Positions 7,440 to 16,561 of a stretch of 32,742 nucleotides of DNA are shown in pieces. The DNA lies in NCBI GenBank assembly GCA_018500075.1, contig JAHBAN010000134.1:1-32742 (forward strand), given 5' to 3'. Each line of letters opens with the position of its first letter. Position 1 is the stretch's first letter. The notes under the pieces were generated by a model. That model had not been told where the DNA came from. It saw only the letters and a program-made list of their open reading frames with translations, and did not search any database. The translations under genes were made by a program, and so were the position numbers. The DNA comes from Flavobacteriia bacterium (GTDB lineage: Bacteria > Bacteroidota > Bacteroidia > Flavobacteriales > Flavobacteriaceae).

Positions 7440-8663
7440 TCATTGGCGCACCACGCGGCGGATGGCTTCATCGGACATAATCCACGCCTGAATACCGTCG
7501 CGAATGCCCTCGGCCATGGCTTGGCGCCAGCCCGGATTGGTGATGTTTTGAAAATCGCGATCGCTTGAGAGAAAGCCGATTTCCAGAAGGATCGAGGGGA
7601 TATCGGCGGCCTTGAGAACAGAAAAGGCCGCCGCGCGATAAGGCCGCCTGTTGAGCGGCGCGCCTTTGAGCTTCAGCCCGCCCACAATGGCTTTGGCGAG
7701 CCGTTCTGTGCGCGGCTGGGTTTCCTGTCGGGCAAGGTCCAGCAAGACATCGGCGACCACGTCGTCTTGCCCGCTGAGGTCTGTGCCCGAGAGCATATCG
7801 GCGCGGTCGTGCCGTTCGGCCAAGAGCGCGCTGGCCTCATCTGTTGCATCCTCGGCCAGCGTATGAACCGTGGCGCCATGGGCGCGCCCCTCGCTCAGGG
7901 CATCGGCGTGAAGCGACAGAAAAATATCGGCCTGCGCCTGATGGGCCTGCGCGACACGGCGCTCCAGCGAGACAAAGCTGTCGTCATTGCGGGTCAAGAG
8001 CACATCGACATTGGGCAGACGCTTCAGCTCTTGGGCAACTTCGCGGGCAAAGGTGAGCATGAGGTCTTTTTCGGTCTGCCCGTCGCGCGAGGCTCCGGGG
8101 TCGATCCCGCCGTGGCCCGGATCGAGCACCACAAGGATACGCCCGCTGTCTTTGGGCAAGGGCGCTGTGACCGGATCGGGCCAGAGATCGCCCTTGGGCG
8201 GACCCGCGCGGGCGGCAAAAGCCTCGGGGGTGGCGCGCCTCAAAACCACGCTCAGGGTCGCGCGCCCCGACTGCGGATCGCGCTGCATCCGCGAGGAGAC
8301 AAGGGCAAACGGCCCATCAAGATCCGCCACCAGCCGCGACCAGCCCGGACGGAAGCCACCAAAGCGCACCCCTGTCAAAGCCTTGGCCTGACCAAAGAGA
8401 TCACCGGGCACACCCGCCCAATCGACCTCGCGGAAGTCCACGACCAAGCGGCGCGGCGCATCGAGCGTATAGAGGCGGTAGGGCACAGGCTGGCTGAGGG
8501 CGAGCGTGACTGTCAGGGTCTGGCCGCCCTGTCTGGCATGGCTCTGCGCAGGATCAACCCGCGCCAAGCCGCTCAGGGCTTGGGCGCTCGCGGGCAGCGC
8601 GAGCATCATCAAACTGCCCCAAAGGGCGCATACCACCAAAAAGACTCTGAATTGCCCGCTCAT
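7440..8663 (-). CDS. amiC: N-acetylmuramoyl-L-alanine amidase, AmiC-like
   Basis: A 407-residue zinc amidase that cuts the bond between MurNAc and the stem peptide, used in daughter-cell separation. A signal peptide covers residues 1-28 (LALPASAQA). An AMIN localisation domain lies at about 30-140, followed by an Amidase_3 domain. Predicted zinc ligands are His184 (DPGHGG), Glu198 (GQTEKD) and His252 (SLHADA); the catalytic Glu361 lies in LLEIGFLS. The long insert between His252 and Glu361 fits the autoinhibitory helix of EnvC-type regulated amidases. The frame starts at 8699, but the Met at 8663 places the signal peptide at the N-terminus, so I chose it. Its ribosome site (AGGCGG, two bases from ATG) is poor. 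Neighbours are PBP1A downstream and an aminotransferase 56 bp upstream. Confidence 0.93.
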   Translation of the reverse strand: MSGQFRVFLVVCALWGSLMMLALPASAQALSGLARVDPAQSHARQGGQTLTVTLALSQPVPYRLYTLDAPRRLVVDFREVDWAGVPGDLFGQAKALTGVRFGGFRPGWSRLVADLDGPFALVSSRMQRDPQSGRATLSVVLRRATPEAFAARAGPPKGDLWPDPVTAPLPKDSGRILVVLDPGHGGIDPGASRDGQTEKDLMLTFAREVAQELKRLPNVDVLLTRNDDSFVSLERRVAQAHQAQADIFLSLHADALSEGRAHGATVHTLAEDATDEASALLAERHDRADMLSGTDLSGQDDVVADVLLDLARQETQPRTERLAKAIVGGLKLKGAPLNRRPYRAAAFSVLKAADIPSILLEIGFLSSDRDFQNITNPGWRQAMAEGIRDGIQAWIMSDEAIRRVVRQ

Positions 8664-8719
8664 GACCGCCTGTTTCTTTTGACACGACCATAGCGCCAAA
8701 GCCCCCGTCAGGGAAGCTT

Positions 8720-9859
8720 CTATGACGCAAAATAAGCCTTGAGGCGGCGCAGACCCTCGCGGATCTCCTCGGTGGAGCGCGCATAGGAGAGGCGCAGCGT
8801 GGTCTGGCCCCGTGCCGGGTCAAAATCGATCCCCGGCGTGAGCGCCACGCCGGCTTTTTGCAAAATGTCAGAGGCCAGGGCGCGGCTGTCCTGCGTGATA
8901 TGGCTCACATCGACATAGATATAGAACGCCCCGTCAGGGGGCGCGAAATTCTGTAGCCCGATCTTGGGCAGCTCTTCAATCATCATCGCCCGATTGGCGG
9001 TATAGACCTTGAGATTGTCCTCAAGCTCCTTGGCACTGTCAAAGGCACCAAGCGCTGCGACCTGACTGGCGTGGGGCGCGCAGATAAACATATTCTGGGC
9101 GAGTCGCTCAATCAGACGGACGTGCGCCTCGGGCACAACCATCCAGCCGACGCGCCAGCCCGTCATCGAAAAATACTTCGAAAACGAATTGATCACATAG
9201 CAGTCATCGGTCAGCTCGAGCGCCGAGACGGCCTCGCCTTCATATTCGATGCCTTGATAGATTTCATCCGAGATGAAAGCAGTGTTTTGCGCCGCGCAGG
9301 CCTCGATCAGGGCTTGCATCGCCGAGCGGCTCAGCATGGTGCCAGAGGGGTTTGCCGGCGAGGCAACAAGCAGCCCGTCGAGCTTTTCGGCGGCAAAGTC
9401 GGCCGGGACGGGCTGAAAGCGGTTCTCACGGCTGGTGGGCAGCCCCACCGGCACCACGTCGAGCGCCTTCAGAATTTGGCGATAGCTCGGGTATCCCGGC
9501 TCGCCAAGGCCGACGCGGGCGCCCGCATCAAACAACGCGGTGAAGGCCAGAATAAACGCCCCCGACGAGCCGGACGTGATCACCACCCGCTCGGGGGAAA
9601 GGCTGACGCCGTGTTTGTCAAGGTAGTGCTGCGCCACACGGGCGCGCAGCTCGGGCAGGCCAAGCGCCACCGAATAGCCCAGCGGCGCGCTTTCCATCGC
9701 CGCACTCAGACGGGCGCGCGCGCCTTTGGGGGCGGGGCTGCCGGGCTGGCCGACTTCCATATGGATGATACTGCGCCCCGCCGCCTCCGCTGCGCGAGCC
9801 TCCTCCATCACATCCATCACAATAAAGGCATCAACCGCGCCGCGCCTTGAGTTCTGCAT
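8720..9859 (-). CDS. Pyridoxal-phosphate aminotransferase, class I/II
   Basis: A 379-residue fold-type I aminotransferase that moves an amino group between an amino acid and a 2-oxo acid. PLP contacts are visible: Asn170 (SPANPSG), Asp198 and Tyr201 (SDEIYQG) and the Schiff-base Lys228 (NSFSKYFSMTGWRVGW). The C-terminal LRLSYA holds the carboxylate-binding Arg. The ATG at 9859 has AGGAG seven bases ahead, better than the Met 18 codons upstream. The amino acid substrate cannot be read from the sequence; an aspartate/alanine/aromatic type is possible. It is divergent from the M48 protease gene, with only 53 bp between the start codons. Confidence 0.93.
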   Translation of the reverse strand: MQNSRRGAVDAFIVMDVMEEARAAEAAGRSIIHMEVGQPGSPAPKGARARLSAAMESAPLGYSVALGLPELRARVAQHYLDKHGVSLSPERVVITSGSSGAFILAFTALFDAGARVGLGEPGYPSYRQILKALDVVPVGLPTSRENRFQPVPADFAAEKLDGLLVASPANPSGTMLSRSAMQALIEACAAQNTAFISDEIYQGIEYEGEAVSALELTDDCYVINSFSKYFSMTGWRVGWMVVPEAHVRLIERLAQNMFICAPHASQVAALGAFDSAKELEDNLKVYTANRAMMIEELPKIGLQNFAPPDGAFYIYVDVSHITQDSRALASDILQKAGVALTPGIDFDPARGQTTLRLSYARSTEEIREGLRRLKAYFAS

Positions 9860-9912
9860 GGTTTTTCTCCTACTCTGCCCGAAGCTTTTGAAGAGGGTGA
9901 AGAGTAAGGTCA

Positions 9913-11229
9913 ATGCGCAGCCTGTTGAAATCTATCGGTGTGGCCTATCTCTTGTGCGCCTTTGCCCTGCCCGCTTGGGCTGTGTCTTTGTTGCGCGACC
10001 CCGATATCGAGCACAGCCTCAAAGAGCTGGCCACCCCGGTGCTCAACGCCGCCGGGCTGCCAGCGGGGCGGATGTCGATTCTCGTGGTGGATGCCTCATC
10101 GCTCAATGCTTTTGTGATAGATCGGGAGCATATTTTCATTCACGCGGGCCTGTTGCTCAAACTGGAAACCGCCGAGCAGCTCCAATCTGTCATCGCCCAT
10201 GAAGCGGCCCATATTTCCAACGGTCATCTGGCGCGCCGCCCGGCCAATGCGCGCGCCGCCCAAAATCTTGCGGCCTTCGGCATCGCGCTGGCGGCGGCCG
10301 CCAGTGCAACCGGACACTCAGACGCCGGGATCGCGCTCGGGATCGGCGTTCAGAGTTCGGCGCAGCGCTCCTTCTTTTCGCACACCCGCGCCGAGGAGGC
10401 CTCAGCCGACCAGTCGGCGATCCGCTATCTCACCCGCGCAGGGGTTGACCCTGAGGGGTCGGTTCAGGTGATGGATATGTTTGCCGGTCAAGAGCTTCTG
10501 TCGGCGGGCCGGCAAGACCCCTATGCGCGCTCCCACCCTTTGTCGCGTGACCGCCTGCGCGCCATGCAAGCCGCCGCGAGCGCCTATAAAGACCGCTTTC
10601 CAAGCAATCCCGACGCCAATTACTGGTTTGCCCGCGCCAAGGGCAAGCTCGGCGCATTTTACCGCGCGCCCAAATGGACCCTGCGCCGCGCCGGCGAGAG
10701 CGGCCATAAAGACATCGCCGAGATGCGCAAAGCCATCGCGTGGCACCGCTCCGGGGAGGGCAGCGCCGCTCTGAGCGCCATGGAGCGCCTTGTCGCGGCC
10801 GCGCCGAACGACCCCTATCTTCACGAGCTGCACGGCCAAATCCTGCTGGAGCGCCGGAGCTACACCGCGGCCTTATCAGCCTATAAGAAGGCCGTGACGC
10901 TGGCGCCCCAAAACGCCTTGATCCTCGGGCAATACGGCCATGCGCTGCTTGTGTCGGGCAATCCGAAGGCCGCCCTGCCCTATCTCGAACGCTCCGCCAA
11001 TAAAGAGCAGCGCGATGCCCGCGTGCTGCGCGATCTGGGCGGGGCCTATGCCCGACTGGGCCAAAACGGCATGGCCTCGCTGCTCACAGCCGAGCGCTAT
11101 GCGCTGCTCGGACGGCCAAAAGATGCCACCCTTCACGCCAAACGCGCCCTTGGCCTGCTCAAACGCGGCTCTCCCGGTTGGCAACGTGCACAAGATGTGC
11201 TCTTAGCGTCCGAAAGCGCCGATAAATAA
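9913..11229 (+). CDS. M48-family zinc metalloprotease with TPR-like repeats (BepA/YfgC-like)
   Basis: A 438-residue periplasmic protease. A signal peptide ends near residue 23 (LPAWA-VS). The zinc motif HEAAH is at 96-100, and the third ligand is probably in the RAEEASAD segment near 155. The NAFVIDREHIFIHAGLL stretch before it is typical of BepA-like proteins, which clear misfolded outer-membrane proteins and assist LptD assembly. The C-terminal half (about 240-430) contains TPR-like helix pairs (for example LHGQILLERRSYTAALSAYKKAV). The ATG at 9913 has TAAGG four bases ahead. The DsbA-like gene follows 11 bp after its stop, so the two are likely co-transcribed as an envelope quality-control pair. 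Confidence 0.92.
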   Translation: MRSLLKSIGVAYLLCAFALPAWAVSLLRDPDIEHSLKELATPVLNAAGLPAGRMSILVVDASSLNAFVIDREHIFIHAGLLLKLETAEQLQSVIAHEAAHISNGHLARRPANARAAQNLAAFGIALAAAASATGHSDAGIALGIGVQSSAQRSFFSHTRAEEASADQSAIRYLTRAGVDPEGSVQVMDMFAGQELLSAGRQDPYARSHPLSRDRLRAMQAAASAYKDRFPSNPDANYWFARAKGKLGAFYRAPKWTLRRAGESGHKDIAEMRKAIAWHRSGEGSAALSAMERLVAAAPNDPYLHELHGQILLERRSYTAALSAYKKAVTLAPQNALILGQYGHALLVSGNPKAALPYLERSANKEQRDARVLRDLGGAYARLGQNGMASLLTAERYALLGRPKDATLHAKRALGLLKRGSPGWQRAQDVLLASESADK

Positions 11230-11240
11230 CGGAGAACGAC

Positions 11241-11990
11241 ATGATCAGACAGACCGCCGCCTTTGCCCTTGTTGCAAGCCTTTTGACAGGCCCGCTTGCA
11301 GCGCTTGATCTTAACAAGATGACCGACGCCGAGCGCGCCGCCTTTCAAGGCGAAATCCGTGCCTATCTTCTGGAGAACCCGGAGGTCATCATGGAAGCGG
11401 TCGCGGTTCTGGAAGAGCGTCAGGCCGGCCAGCAGGCCGATGCCGATGCCTCTCTTGTGCGGGTAAACGGCGCTGATCTGTTTGAAGACCCGAACTCCTT
11501 TGTCGGCGGCAACCCAGAGGGCGATCTTACGCTTGTCGAATTTGTCGATTACCGCTGTGGCTATTGCCGCAAAGCCCATGACGAGGTTGCGCAGCTGATT
11601 GAAGCTGATGGCAATATTCGATTTATTGTCAAAGAGTTCCCTATTCTGGGCGATGCGTCTATGCTGTCCTCACGCTTTGCCATTGCGGTAAAGCTGAGCG
11701 CCGGAGATGACGCTTATCAGGCGGTTTCAGAGGCTTTGATCACGTTGAAATCAGACGTGAGCGAACCCGTCTTGCGCGCTCTGGCAGGCTCTCTCGGGCT
11801 TGAGGCCGAGGCCATTCTGGCCAAGATGAACAGTGATGAGGTCACCGCTGTGATCGCGCAGAACCGCGCATTGGGACAGCGGCTCAATATTTCGGGAACC
11901 CCCACATTTGTCATGGGCGATCAGATCTTGCGGGGCTATCTGCCTCTCGCACAGATGCAGGCGATCGCAAAAGACATCCGCGCAAACTGA
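11241..11990 (+). CDS. DsbA-family thiol:disulfide oxidoreductase with ScsC-like N-terminal domain
   Basis: A 249-residue secreted thioredoxin-fold protein. A signal peptide covers residues 1-21 (LTGPLAALD). A short charged helical domain at ~25-70 (MTDAERAAFQGEIRAYLLEN) resembles the ScsC/Com1 N-terminal oligomerisation region. The active site is C106-G-Y-C109 (DYRCGYCRKAHDE), and the cis-Pro loop is SGTPTFVMGD near the C-terminus. It should introduce or isomerise disulfides in the periplasm. The ATG at 11241 follows GGAG by six bases. It lies 11 bp behind the M48 protease gene, and an intrinsic terminator follows at 12018-12048. Whether it is an oxidase or an isomerase cannot be decided from sequence. 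Confidence 0.93.
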   Translation: MIRQTAAFALVASLLTGPLAALDLNKMTDAERAAFQGEIRAYLLENPEVIMEAVAVLEERQAGQQADADASLVRVNGADLFEDPNSFVGGNPEGDLTLVEFVDYRCGYCRKAHDEVAQLIEADGNIRFIVKEFPILGDASMLSSRFAIAVKLSAGDDAYQAVSEALITLKSDVSEPVLRALAGSLGLEAEAILAKMNSDEVTAVIAQNRALGQRLNISGTPTFVMGDQILRGYLPLAQMQAIAKDIRAN

Positions 11991-12017
11991 GCCGCGCGCC
12001 CATAACCCCGCATATTC

Positions 12018-12048
12018 AAGGCGCTCCCCGAACCGGAGCGCCTTTTTT
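12018..12048 (+). terminator. Rho-independent terminator of the M48-dsbA pair
   Basis: A perfect 10-bp stem AAGGCGCTCC (12018-12027) and GGAGCGCCTT (12035-12044) with a 7-nt loop is followed by a T run ending at 12048. It lies 28 bp after the DsbA-like stop and just before the convergent ispG stop, so it mainly ends plus-strand transcripts. Confidence 0.93.
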
Positions 12049-12074
12049 CGCGTCAGGCGTGGCGGCGGCGGGCC

Positions 12075-13208
12075 TCAGATATCTTCGCCGCTCTGAGAGG
12101 CGGCGTCCAGCTCGGCGGCGCGCTGCTCGACAAGGCCAACGATATGATCCACCATATCATAGTTGCCAAGTTTGTGGTCCTGCTTGCCCGCCATATAAAC
12201 CATCCCTGTGCCCGCCCCGGCGCCCCCACCGGTAAAGCCGACATCGGTCATCAGCGCTTCGCCGGGGCCATTGACCACACAGCCGATAATCGACAGGCTC
12301 ATCGGCGTTTTGATGTGCTCCAGACGCTTTTCCAGAGCCTCGACCGTCTTGATCACATCAAACCCCTGCCGCGCGCAGGACGGGCAGGAAATAATATTGA
12401 CGCCACGGTGACGCAGGCCGAGCGATTTGAGGATTTCATAGCCGACCTTCACCTCTTCCACAGGGTCCGCCGAAAGCGACACCCGGATCGTATCGCCGAT
12501 CCCCATCCAGAGCAGGCTGCCCATTCCAATCGAGGATTTGATCGTGCCCGAGGTCAGCCCGCCCGCCTCCGTGATTCCGAGATGGATCGGGGCGTCCGTG
12601 GCCTCGGCGAGCTGCTGATAGGCCGCCGCCGCCATAAAGACATCCGAGGCTTTGACCGAGATTTTGAACTCGTGAAAGTCATGGTCTTGCAAGATTTTGA
12701 TATGATCCAGCCCGCTTTCGACCATAGCATCAGGGCAAGGCTCGCCGTATTTGTCGAGCAAATGCTTCTCGAGGCTGCCCGCATTGACACCAATACGGAT
12801 CGAGCAGTTGTGATCGCGGGCCGCGCGGATCACCTCGGCCACGCGCGCCTCATCGCCGATATTGCCCGGATTGATGCGCAGGCAGGCCGCGCCCGCTTCG
12901 GCTGCTTCAATCCCGCGTTTGTAGTGAAAGTGGATATCCGCAACAATCGGCACGGGGCTTTCGCGCACAATCTCCTTGAGCGCCTTGGAGCTGGCTTCGT
13001 CAGGCACAGACACCCGGACGATATCAGCCCCCGCCTCTGCCGCCTCCTGAACCTGCGCAACCGTGGCCTTGACGTCGGTTGTCAGCGTGTTGGTCATGGT
13101 CTGGACCGAAATCGGCGCATCCCCGCCCACAGGCACAGAGCCAACCATGATCTGACGGCTTTTGCGGCGGTAAATATTGCGCCACGGGCGAATGGGATTT
13201 AGCGACAT
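12075..13208 (-). CDS. ispG: 4-hydroxy-3-methylbut-2-en-1-yl diphosphate synthase
   Basis: A 377-residue [4Fe-4S] enzyme of the non-mevalonate isoprenoid pathway. It converts methylerythritol cyclodiphosphate to HMBPP. Cluster ligands are Cys275 and Cys278 ([12 protein letters not shown]) and Cys310 ([11 protein letters not shown]), with Glu317 as the conserved fourth ligand; all are offset by five from the E. coli residues. The N-terminal TIM barrel shows [15 protein letters not shown]. The ATG at 13208 has a modest AAGAG upstream. It follows the RodZ-like gene on the same strand after 186 bp. That gap holds a 13-bp exact tandem duplication. Confidence 0.98.
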   Translation of the reverse strand: MSLNPIRPWRNIYRRKSRQIMVGSVPVGGDAPISVQTMTNTLTTDVKATVAQVQEAAEAGADIVRVSVPDEASSKALKEIVRESPVPIVADIHFHYKRGIEAAEAGAACLRINPGNIGDEARVAEVIRAARDHNCSIRIGVNAGSLEKHLLDKYGEPCPDAMVESGLDHIKILQDHDFHEFKISVKASDVFMAAAAYQQLAEATDAPIHLGITEAGGLTSGTIKSSIGMGSLLWMGIGDTIRVSLSADPVEEVKVGYEILKSLGLRHRGVNIISCPSCARQGFDVIKTVEALEKRLEHIKTPMSLSIIGCVVNGPGEALMTDVGFTGGGAGAGTGMVYMAGKQDHKLGNYDMVDHIVGLVEQRAAELDAASQSGEDI

Positions 13209-13286
13209 AGGGGTCTCTTGCTCTCAAGGGCGGGTATGGCTCTGACATAAGGAGAAAGCCGCCTTTGTGCAACTCGTGCGTGAGGC

Positions 13287-13312
13287 GCTCTGGGTGGATG
13301 CTCTGGGTGGAT
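13287..13312. repeat. 13-bp perfect tandem duplication
   Basis: GCTCTGGGTGGAT occurs twice head to tail (13287-13299 and 13300-13312) in the gap between the RodZ-like stop and the ispG start. The unit is not a multiple of three and lies in no credible gene. Confidence 0.9.
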
Positions 13313-13394
13313 CTGGCGCGTGTCTCGCGCCCTTCGGGGCTATTGGCGCAACCGGCTGGCCCAAACAAAGCGCGGCGGGCGGTGCAGGACGGCG

Positions 13395-14978
13395 TCAGTC
13401 TGCCAGCAAGCCAAATGCGCCTTCGGCGTCGATCTGGGCCACCGCACGCGCCAGCGGCTCTATGGTTTCCCAATCGGCCTTGCCTAACTCGGCGGTCACA
13501 GTCTCGGCTGTCAGCTTGAGATTGTCCGCAACCGCGCCACGCGCCCCATAGGGGCCGTAGGTGCTGCCATTGGCGGCAAAATACACAGCGCCAGCGTCTC
13601 CGGCGCGGATGGTGGAGGGTTCGGCTGTTTGAGGCACCGTATAAAAATCACCCGGCTGCATCACGCCTTCATGCAGGATCGTTCCGGACGCTGCCCGCAC
13701 CCGAAGCCAGACTTCGCGGGTTGCAATCACCGTGACAACCCCTTGGTGTTGCTCCAGAACCTGCGGAACAGCCTTAACCGCGCGCGGCAGGGGCGCGCCA
13801 AGGCCCGCCAGAACAGTCGACAGATCGGGGTCGCGCGCGATATTGGCTTCTGGCAGCGCGGCCAGAAGATCGGCCGCCGCAAGAGAAAAGCCTTCGGTGA
13901 TGGCGCCGCGTGGCCCCGTTGGGCCAAGTGTTTTGCCCTGAACAATATAATAGATCGACCCGCTCTCCCCGACCCGAATACGGGCCGGTGTTGCGCCGTC
14001 TGATTGGGCAACATCAAAGGTATCGCCGGTGTTGAGAATCCCGCTGAAAAGCTCACCACCCGCAGCATCATTGATGCGCACCCAAGACGGGCGGGCCGCG
14101 ACGATCACAACCCCCTCAGGAGACACAGACGGCACAGGCGAGACAGGCGAGACAGGCGAGACATCGCCCGCCACAGCGCCGGCCAGATCAGCGTTCGGGC
14201 GGTTGGCAAAGCTGCCGTTTTCACTGGGCTTGAGCGTCACAATAGGCGCATCCCGCGCCACCAGAACAGGCACATCCAGCGCCTGCGGGCGGTACAGCCG
14301 GTCAAGACGGTCCGCCGCAGAGGCCATTTCAGGGCTGATCTCGCCAAATCCGTTCGCGCTGCCGGTTTGGACCTGTGCCAGCGGATCGAGATCGGCCAGA
14401 ACATCGGGGGTGTTTTCAACCGGGGCAAGCTGCACGCGCTGGACTTCGTTCAATACGGTCCAGCCGCCAAAGCCCAAAGCCCCCACCAATGCCACCAGAA
14501 CCAGAAGCGAGCCGACAGCGCCCGGCTCGATCCGCGAAAAGACCGACTCGGCCCCCGGCGCAAAGGGCGTTGCGCCCTCAAACATCGGGTCGCGCTCGCT
14601 GCGTTTGTTTGGCTTGGCGGGTGTGTTGGCCTTGCGCACAGACGAGGCCGCATCCGACATCCCATGCGCCGTGGTAAAGCCGCTCTCTGCGCAAAAGGCC
14701 GCAAAGGCGCGGTCAGGGTTCATCCCGAGGTAGCGCGCATAAGAGCGCACATAGCCCGCGATAAATCCGGGGGTGTCAAAGGCGGCGGGATCTGCGTTTT
14801 CAATCGCGGCGATATACCCCGCCTTGATCCGCAACTCGCGCTGAACATCGAGCAGGGATTTGCCCATGGTGGCGCGTTCGCCCCGCATGATATCGCCAAG
14901 GCGCAACTCAAAATCATCGAACCAGCGTGGCTCGACGTTCTCACTTGCATCGCTGCGCTTGCTTTTGCGCCTGATCAT
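13395..14978 (-). CDS. RodZ-like helix-turn-helix membrane protein with two DUF4115 domains
   Basis: A 527-residue single-pass protein. A cytoplasmic RodZ-type helix-turn-helix lies at about residues 27-95 (GDIMRGERATMGKSLLDVQRELRIK; YVRSYARYLGMNP). A basic linker leads to a membrane helix at about 155-177 (LLVLVALVGALGFGGWTVL). The periplasmic part carries two copies of the DUF4115-type domain, about 288-365 and 412-490. Both follow the pattern GVV-V-A-W-R-A-G, G-GD, IR-G-G-Y, GP-G-RGA. RodZ links MreB to cell-wall synthesis; a single C-terminal domain is the usual layout. The ATG at 14978 has AGGGG eight bases ahead, better than the longer frame. A 9-bp tandem repeat at 14134-14160 makes the SPVSPVSPV linker just before the first domain. 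ispG lies downstream. Confidence 0.87.
   Translation of the reverse strand: MIRRKSKRSDASENVEPRWFDDFELRLGDIMRGERATMGKSLLDVQRELRIKAGYIAAIENADPAAFDTPGFIAGYVRSYARYLGMNPDRAFAAFCAESGFTTAHGMSDAASSVRKANTPAKPNKRSERDPMFEGATPFAPGAESVFSRIEPGAVGSLLVLVALVGALGFGGWTVLNEVQRVQLAPVENTPDVLADLDPLAQVQTGSANGFGEISPEMASAADRLDRLYRPQALDVPVLVARDAPIVTLKPSENGSFANRPNADLAGAVAGDVSPVSPVSPVPSVSPEGVVIVAARPSWVRINDAAGGELFSGILNTGDTFDVAQSDGATPARIRVGESGSIYYIVQGKTLGPTGPRGAITEGFSLAAADLLAALPEANIARDPDLSTVLAGLGAPLPRAVKAVPQVLEQHQGVVTVIATREVWLRVRAASGTILHEGVMQPGDFYTVPQTAEPSTIRAGDAGAVYFAANGSTYGPYGARGAVADNLKLTAETVTAELGKADWETIEPLARAVAQIDAEGAFGLLAD
14134..14160. repeat. 9-bp tandem repeat coding a Ser-Pro-Val linker
   Basis: ACAGGCGAG is present three times in exact tandem (14134-14142, 14143-14151, 14152-14160) inside the RodZ-like gene. 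It codes an in-frame SPV repeat before the first DUF4115 domain. Copy number could vary without shifting the frame. Confidence 0.9.
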
Positions 14979-15088
14979 GCGTGCTGCCCCTATCGCATAC
15001 CGCGAATCGCGCTGCAAAAGCAGCGACTAGCCTTGTTATTTGACCGATTGCTAGCACATCACAAGCGAGTTTGCACGAAACAGAGTGT

Positions 15089-16312
15089 TTAGCCCGCCAA
15101 TTCGGCACGATTCAGCGCACAATGAGACCACAGCTCATCCATAGCGTTCACAAGCTGATCCATTTCCCGTGGGCCGTGCACTGGCGAGGGCGTAAAGCGC
15201 AGACGCTCTGTGCCGCGCGGCACCGTCGGGAAGTTGATCGGCTGCACATAGATGCCGTAGCTTTCCAGAAGCATATCCGAAAGCGCCTTGGTGTGCACAG
15301 GGTCGCCCACAATCACAGGCACGATATGGCTGCCATGATCGATAATCGGCAGGCCCATGCCCTTCAGGCGCAGCTTGAGCTTGGCCGCCTGCTCCTGATG
15401 CTTCTGCCGCAGGCTCTGGTCCTGCTTGAGATGCGCAACAGAGGCCGCCGCCCCGGCCGCGATGGCCGGCGGCAGAGAGGTCGTAAAGATAAAACCGGGC
15501 GCATAAGATCGGATCGCGTCACACATCTTGTCTGAGGCCGCGATATAGCCGCCCATCACCCCATAGGCCTTGGCCAGCGTGCCGTTTATAATATCAATCC
15601 GGTCCATCAAGCCCTGCTGTTCGGCCACGCCCGCGCCGCGGGGGCCATACATCCCGACCGCGTGCACCTCGTCAATATAGGTCATCGCGCCAAATTCGTC
15701 GGCCAGATCGCAGATTTCCTTGATCGGGCCAAAATCGCCATCCATCGAATAAATCGATTCAAATGCAATCAGCTTTGGCGCCGCAGGATCATCGGCCTCA
15801 AGTTTGGCGCGCAAATCCGCAAGATCATTGTGCTTGAAAATCCGCTTTGCCCCGCCGTTGCGGCGCACCCCTTCGATCATGGAGGCATGGTTCAAGGCGT
15901 CTGAATAGATGATCAAACCGGGAAACAGCTTGGGCAAGGTGCTCAAGGTCGCGTCATTGGCAATATAGGCCGAGGTGAAAACCAGCGCCGCCTCTTTGGC
16001 GTGCAAATCGGCAAGTTCGGCCTCAAGGCGCTTGTGATAGACTGTGGTGCCCGAGATATTGCGTGTCCCGCCCGAGCCTGCACCGGTGGCTTCAATAGCC
16101 TCATGCATCGCCGCCATAACGGCAGGGTGCTGCCCCATCCCGAGATAGTCATTGCCACACCAGACCGTGATCGGCTGCTCGCATCCATCCGGCTTGCGCC
16201 AGATCGCATGGGGAAACTGGCCCTGCTTGCGCTCGATGTCGATAAAGGTCCGGTAGCGGCCCTCTTCGTGCAGTTTGTTCAGCGCTTCGTCGAGCTTGGC
16301 AGAATAATCCAC
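15089..16312 (-). CDS. hemA: 5-aminolevulinate synthase
   Basis: A 407-residue PLP enzyme that condenses glycine and succinyl-CoA to 5-aminolevulinate, the first step of the C4 heme and bacteriochlorophyll pathway. The Schiff-base Lys248 lies in [13 protein letters not shown]. The [14 protein letters not shown] and [13 protein letters not shown] segments are diagnostic, and length and Lys position match Rhodobacter sphaeroides HemA. The frame is open 26 codons further, but GTG at 16312 gives the family N-terminus ([15 protein letters not shown]) and has AGAGGGG seven bases ahead. Upstream is a 249-bp divergent region with an FNR-like palindrome at 16443-16456, in line with oxygen control of hemA in related bacteria. 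Confidence 0.97.
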   Translation of the reverse strand: MDYSAKLDEALNKLHEEGRYRTFIDIERKQGQFPHAIWRKPDGCEQPITVWCGNDYLGMGQHPAVMAAMHEAIEATGAGSGGTRNISGTTVYHKRLEAELADLHAKEAALVFTSAYIANDATLSTLPKLFPGLIIYSDALNHASMIEGVRRNGGAKRIFKHNDLADLRAKLEADDPAAPKLIAFESIYSMDGDFGPIKEICDLADEFGAMTYIDEVHAVGMYGPRGAGVAEQQGLMDRIDIINGTLAKAYGVMGGYIAASDKMCDAIRSYAPGFIFTTSLPPAIAAGAAASVAHLKQDQSLRQKHQEQAAKLKLRLKGMGLPIIDHGSHIVPVIVGDPVHTKALSDMLLESYGIYVQPINFPTVPRGTERLRFTPSPVHGPREMDQLVNAMDELWSHCALNRAELAG

Positions 16313-16442
16313 GCGCGATCCCCTCTTGGTCTTTTGTCCTGTCTTCGCAGAGCGCGAGCAGATTCCCGTATTCATAATAGTGAATAACATTACATCGCGC
16401 CACCCTAGAGCGACAGGCTACATTTTGCCGCGTGCTTCTTAT

Positions 16443-16456
16443 TTGACCCAGATCAA
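16443..16456. promoter_or_regulatory. FNR/FnrL-type binding site
   Basis: TTGAC-CCAG-ATCAA matches the FNR consensus TTGAT-N4-ATCAA at nine of ten specified bases. It lies 131-144 bp upstream of the hemA start and 105-118 bp upstream of the dipeptidase start. If it is a class-II site for hemA, a start point near 16408 is expected and TAGCCT on the minus strand (16420-16415) could be the -10. FNR-family control of hemA is known in Rhodobacter; use of this site here is inference. Confidence 0.7.
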
Positions 16457-16561
16457 GAAAACCAGCTTTTCTGCTACATCTTTTCACGTCTGGACATTGG
16501 CCCCGCCAGAGCTACGGTTGCACCAAATCAAATCACGCCCACATCACGCCAAGGAGCGCCC

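Noticed and set aside
11991-12074. Bidirectional terminator for ispG
   Set aside because: The stem has its T run only on the plus-strand side; the minus-strand exit is TTGAATATG.
14134-14160. CRISPR-like or short repeat array
   Set aside because: Three 9-bp units in tandem without spacers, inside a coding frame.
16313-16390. 26-residue N-terminal extension of HemA
   Set aside because: The GTG at 16312 gives the family N-terminus and length with a good ribosome binding site; the extension would also reach into the promoter region.
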